DNA of 9,168 nt from Acidimicrobiia bacterium (GTDB lineage: Bacteria; Actinomycetota; Acidimicrobiia; Acidimicrobiales; Ilumatobacteraceae), in the NCBI GenBank assembly GCA_013815505.1, contig JACDGA010000052.1, forward strand, positions 1-9,168, given 5' to 3'. Position 1 is the stretch's first letter. The number at the start of each line of letters is the position of its first letter. Positions 7,160 to 9,168 of the stretch are shown here, piece by piece. Position numbers and translations under genes: made by a program. The notes beneath the pieces are model-generated. The model ran no database searches, was not told where the DNA came from, and saw nothing but the letters and a program-made list of their open reading frames with translations.

Positions 7160-7175
7160 GGGGGCGCAGCCCCCG
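7159..7175 (+). promoter_or_regulatory. GC hairpin just before the zwf start
   Basis: CGGGGGC (7159-7165), loop GCA, then GCCCCCG (7169-7175): a perfect seven-pair GC stem ending seven bases before the zwf ATG. The weak ribosome site GGGAAG (7175-7180) begins on the last base of the stem. In mRNA this hairpin should limit ribosome access to zwf unless upstream translation opens it. It shares base 7159 with the larger stem-loop. Confidence 0.55.
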
Positions 7176-7182
7176 GGAAGCA

Positions 7183-7194
7183 ATGACCGAACGC
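7183..7194 (+). repeat. Start-region repeat, copy 3 (zwf start)
   Basis: ATGACCGAACGC is the first four codons of zwf and is identical to the opening of both upstream copies; after it the sequence diverges (GCAGCG instead of AGTGAG). Confidence 0.85.
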
Positions 7195-8586
7195 GCAGCG
7201 ACGCAGGATGCGGATGCGCTTGTGCTGTTCGGGGCGACGGGGGACCTCGCCAAGCGCAAGTTGTTCCCGGCGCTGTACCAGATGGAACGACGCGGCGAGC
7301 TGAACGTGCCGATCATCGGCGTCGCTCGCAGCGAGTGGACGGACGACGACTTCCGCAACCGGGCTGCGGAGGCGATCGATGCCGTCGTCGACGAGCCGGA
7401 CCCCGACGTCTCCAAGGCGCTGTGCGAACGGCTCGATCTCATCCAGGGCGACTACGCCGACACCGCCACCTGGGAGTCGCTGCGTGAAACCCTCGACCGG
7501 CACGACTCGAAGATGGCCGTCTTCTACATGGCGATCCCACCCGAGGCTTTCGACGACGTCGCCACGGCGCTCGAGTCCGTCAAGCTGAACGAGCGAGGAC
7601 GGATCGTGGTCGAGAAGCCCTTCGGGCGAGACCTCGAGTCGGCGCGGGAGCTGAACCGGATCCTCCACTCGATCTTCCCCGAGGACAAGATCTTCCGCAT
7701 CGACCACTACCTCGGCAAGGAGTCGGTCGAGGATCTGCTCGTGTTCCGCTTCTCGAACATGTTGATCGAGCCGGTGTGGAACCGGCACTACGTGCGCAGC
7801 GTGCAGATCACGATGTCCGAGACGATCGGCGTCGAGGGTCGCGGCGCCTTCTACGAGGGCGTTGGCGCAATCCGCGACGTCTTCCAGAACCACCTCATGC
7901 AGGTCGTCGCCTTCCTCGCGATGGAGCCGCCCGTCGGCCACCAGACCGCGCAGCTGCGCGACGAGTCGGCGAAGGTGTTCAACTCGATGAAGCCGCTCGA
8001 TCCGGCCAACATGGTGCGCGGCCAATACGTCGGTTACCGCAACGAGGACGGCGTTGCGCCGGACTCGGCGGTCGAGACGTTCGCCGCCGCCCGCCTCGAG
8101 ATCGATTCCTGGCGCTGGGCGGGCGTGCCCTGGTACGTGCGCGTCGGCAAGGGCCTCGCGGCGACGGCGACCGAGGCGGTCGTCGAGCTGCACCAGCCGC
8201 CGCGGCTGCTGTTCGACGAGGCGGGTGGACCCGCACCCGGCCGCAATCAGATCCGTTTCCGCCTCGGCAGCCACGACGGTGTGACGTTCGCGCTGCAGGC
8301 GAAGACGCCGGGACCGAACCTCGACAGCCAGGAGGTCGACGTCGATGTCGACTTCGTCGCCGCGCTCGGCGAGCGCCAGGAGGCGTACGAGCGGCTGCTC
8401 GGCGATGCCATCGCCGGGTCGTTGCGTCGCTTCGCGCGCGAGGACAACGTCGAGCGTACGTGGGAGGTTCTCCAGCCGGCGCTCGACTCGCCGAGCCCGA
8501 TACACCCCTACTTCAAGGGAGCCTGGGGGCCCGACGCCGCCGACACGCTCCTGCGCAACGGCGATCACTGGTACCTCCCCGACTAG
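7183..8586 (+). CDS. zwf: Glucose-6-phosphate dehydrogenase
   Basis: This enzyme catalyses the first step of the oxidative pentose-phosphate pathway, glucose-6-phosphate to 6-phosphogluconolactone. From the ATG at 7183 it is 467 residues. In order there are the cofactor loop FGATGDLAKRK (16-26), VARSEWTDDDF, where Arg49 aligns with the NADP 2'-phosphate-binding Arg46 of the Leuconostoc enzyme, EKPFGRDLES (144-153), the active-site signature RIDHYLGKE (172-180) and QNHLMQ with the catalytic His237. The frame extends to a GTG at 7156, but that codon is inside the stem-loop and would add nine atypical residues. Coupling to gnd through the linker looks likely. From memory, length and neighbour match the mycobacterial zwf1-gnd2 pair. 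No 6-phosphogluconolactonase or opcA gene is seen in the window. The lysine segment reads RVGKGLAA rather than the common R(T/S)GKxL, a small variation. Confidence 0.95.
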   Translation: MTERAATQDADALVLFGATGDLAKRKLFPALYQMERRGELNVPIIGVARSEWTDDDFRNRAAEAIDAVVDEPDPDVSKALCERLDLIQGDYADTATWESLRETLDRHDSKMAVFYMAIPPEAFDDVATALESVKLNERGRIVVEKPFGRDLESARELNRILHSIFPEDKIFRIDHYLGKESVEDLLVFRFSNMLIEPVWNRHYVRSVQITMSETIGVEGRGAFYEGVGAIRDVFQNHLMQVVAFLAMEPPVGHQTAQLRDESAKVFNSMKPLDPANMVRGQYVGYRNEDGVAPDSAVETFAAARLEIDSWRWAGVPWYVRVGKGLAATATEAVVELHQPPRLLFDEAGGPAPGRNQIRFRLGSHDGVTFALQAKTPGPNLDSQEVDVDVDFVAALGERQEAYERLLGDAIAGSLRRFAREDNVERTWEVLQPALDSPSPIHPYFKGAWGPDAADTLLRNGDHWYLPD

Positions 8587-8657
8587 CGGGCTCGTCGTCC
8601 GCTGCGCTTTCTCCTTGCGCCGCGTGCGACTCGTCGCTGGCGCTTCCCTCGTCGCTC
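8586..8657. repeat. 72-bp direct repeat, copy 1
   Basis: The copy begins at the last base of the zwf stop codon and is identical over 72 bases to 8697-8768 (period 111). Each copy contains CTCGTCG three times and can fold GCGCC (8617-8621) with GGCGC (8639-8643) around an inner GCGA/TCGC stem. No protein-coding sense on the + strand is evident; an apparent minus-strand reading is Arg-rich and duplicated, as expected from a GC-rich repeat. Confidence 0.9.
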
Positions 8658-8696
8658 ACAACGCGACAGCTCGGTCAGCTCTGACGACCTCCACTC

Positions 8697-8768
8697 GCGG
8701 GCTCGTCGTCCGCTGCGCTTTCTCCTTGCGCCGCGTGCGACTCGTCGCTGGCGCTTCCCTCGTCGCTC
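8697..8768. repeat. 72-bp direct repeat, copy 2
   Basis: This second exact copy lies after a 39-base unrelated spacer. Perfect identity implies recent duplication or ongoing homogenisation. The matching hairpin lies at 8728-8754. Confidence 0.9.
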
Positions 8769-8830
8769 GTGCGACACCGGCAGAGTAGGTTTGGGCGTCG
8801 GACAGATGGTCCAGACGACAGTGTGGGGCG

Positions 8831-8836
8831 GGAGGG
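8831..8836 (+). promoter_or_regulatory. Ribosome binding site of the lipoprotein gene
   Basis: GGAGGG lies six bases before the ATG at 8843; strength and spacing support this start. Confidence 0.7.
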
Positions 8837-8842
8837 ACGAGC

Positions 8843-9168
8843 ATGGATCGGCGCCGTTCGCGGAGAGCCGTCGTGAGTTCGATCGCAATGCTCTTGTTGC
8901 CGCTCGCGTGTAGCGAGGGCAGGCAAGAGGACACGGCGCCGCAGCCGCTCGACGACGACGCGATCACGGTCGGGTCGTTCGACTTCGACGAGTCGATGCT
9001 GGTTGCCGAAATTTACAGCCAGGCGCTCGAGGCGGAGGGCTTCGAGGTGCAGCGCGCGTTCTCGCTCGGACCGCGTGAGTTCCTCGGCCCTGCGCTGCGC
9101 AACGGCCTCGTCGACCTCGTCCCCGAGTACGCCGGCACGGCCCTCGACTTCATCTCACTGGGCGAGGC
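8843..9168 (+). CDS. Glycine betaine/choline-type ABC transporter substrate-binding lipoprotein, 3' truncated
   Basis: The first 108 residues of a binding lipoprotein for an osmoprotectant or quaternary-amine importer (OpuAC/ProX-like family); the rest lies beyond the window. The N-terminus has an Arg-rich start (DRRRSRR), a short hydrophobic stretch and the lipobox LPLAC with Cys23 as the expected lipid anchor, followed by an acidic linker. The mature part shows the family's opening pattern: ITVGSFDFDESMLVAEIYSQ, then GFEVQRAFSLGPREFLGPAL and NGLVDLVPEYAGTALDF, matching the usual IxVGSxxFxE, LGxRE and GxxDxxPEYxGT blocks. Genes for its permease and ATPase probably follow outside the window. 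The ligand (glycine betaine, choline, carnitine or similar) cannot be read from this fragment. It has its own ribosome site and is separated from zwf by the repeats, so it is likely a separate transcription unit. Confidence 0.87.
   Translation, partial: MDRRRSRRAVVSSIAMLLLPLACSEGRQEDTAPQPLDDDAITVGSFDFDESMLVAEIYSQALEAEGFEVQRAFSLGPREFLGPALRNGLVDLVPEYAGTALDFISLGE

Larger units (their letters stand above)
7094..7186 (+). other. Mini-ORF 2 in the gnd-zwf linker (30 codons)
   Basis: The frame opens at ATG 7094, begins MTERSEG like mini-ORF 1, and ends at TGA 7184-7186, overlapping the zwf ATG by four bases (ATGA). It spans nearly all of the linker, including both stem-loops below. The peptide is Pro/Gly/Arg-rich and resembles nothing I know. 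If ribosomes read it, they would melt the hairpins and deliver translation to zwf; coding value as a protein is doubtful. Confidence 0.35.
8587..8842. other. Non-coding region between zwf and the lipoprotein gene
   Basis: This 256-base gap holds the two 72-bp repeat copies, a 39-base spacer between them (8658-8696) and about 74 unique bases before the next gene. A TAGGTT at 8786-8791 fits an actinobacterial -10 pattern, but no good -35 lies 16-18 bases upstream, so I do not call a promoter. No terminator with a T-run is visible after zwf. Confidence 0.6.

Noticed and set aside
7113..7175. Intrinsic terminator between gnd and zwf
   Set aside because: The hairpins are strong, but no T-run follows and the zwf start comes seven bases after the second stem, so termination there would separate two genes that look translationally coupled.
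7009..8568. Long minus-strand open frame (519 codons) opposite zwf
   Set aside because: It is a shadow of a strongly conserved + strand gene in GC-rich DNA; its translation is low-complexity Arg/Val/Asp-rich with no family motif.
8586..8768. CRISPR array
   Set aside because: There are only two repeat units, each 72 bp with a 39-bp spacer, and no cas gene is nearby; unit length and GC-rich content do not fit a CRISPR repeat.
8786..8791. -10 promoter element TAGGTT before the lipoprotein gene
   Set aside because: No credible -35 hexamer at proper spacing; a single six-base match is expected by chance.
8583..8888. Minus-strand Arg-rich peptide with an internal duplication
   Set aside because: The duplication is simply the 72-bp DNA repeat read in a GC-rich frame; there is no ribosome site or protein family signal.

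Overview
The window is a gene-dense stretch of high-GC bacterial DNA with every supported gene on the + strand. Codon usage (strong G/C at third positions), GTG starts, short stop/start overlaps and the protein types point to an actinobacterium. An Acidimicrobiia-like lineage such as Ilumatobacter is my guess, but this is inference and no rRNA or marker gene is present to prove it.

Region 1 (1-3538) is an operon for thiamine uptake. It holds the 3' part of a periplasmic-type thiamine-binding protein (thiB/tbpA), a two-domain membrane permease (thiP) and a short ABC ATPase (thiQ). A GNAT acetyltransferase follows. All junctions overlap (4, 17 and 14 bp), so translational coupling is likely. 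The permease start appears to be a CTG overlapping the thiB stop; the first ATG/GTG/TTG-type start is 93 bases later and would remove a membrane helix.

Region 2 (3539-5978) is the least understood part. A 95-residue, mostly helical protein has a near-perfect Shine-Dalgarno site next to a 12-bp perfect palindrome. A 648-residue soluble helical protein that I do not recognise follows. The pair loosely recalls small/large partners linked to type VII secretion in actinobacteria, but no diagnostic motif is present.

Region 3 (5979-8586) encodes two oxidative pentose-phosphate enzymes: a short-form 6-phosphogluconate dehydrogenase (gnd) and glucose-6-phosphate dehydrogenase (zwf). The 111-base linker between them is unusual. 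It carries the same start sequence, ATGACCGAACGC, three times. Each copy sits in an ATGA stop/start overlap, so the stops and starts form a chain gnd -> 9-codon ORF -> 30-codon ORF -> zwf. The second mini-ORF covers a long imperfect stem-loop and a GC-rich hairpin ending just before the zwf start.

Region 4 (8587-9168) has a non-coding stretch dominated by a perfect 72-bp direct repeat (111-bp period), then the 5' part of a lipoprotein of the glycine betaine/choline (OpuAC/ProX-type) substrate-binding family, cut by the window end. No tRNA, rRNA, CRISPR array, transposase or phage gene was seen.
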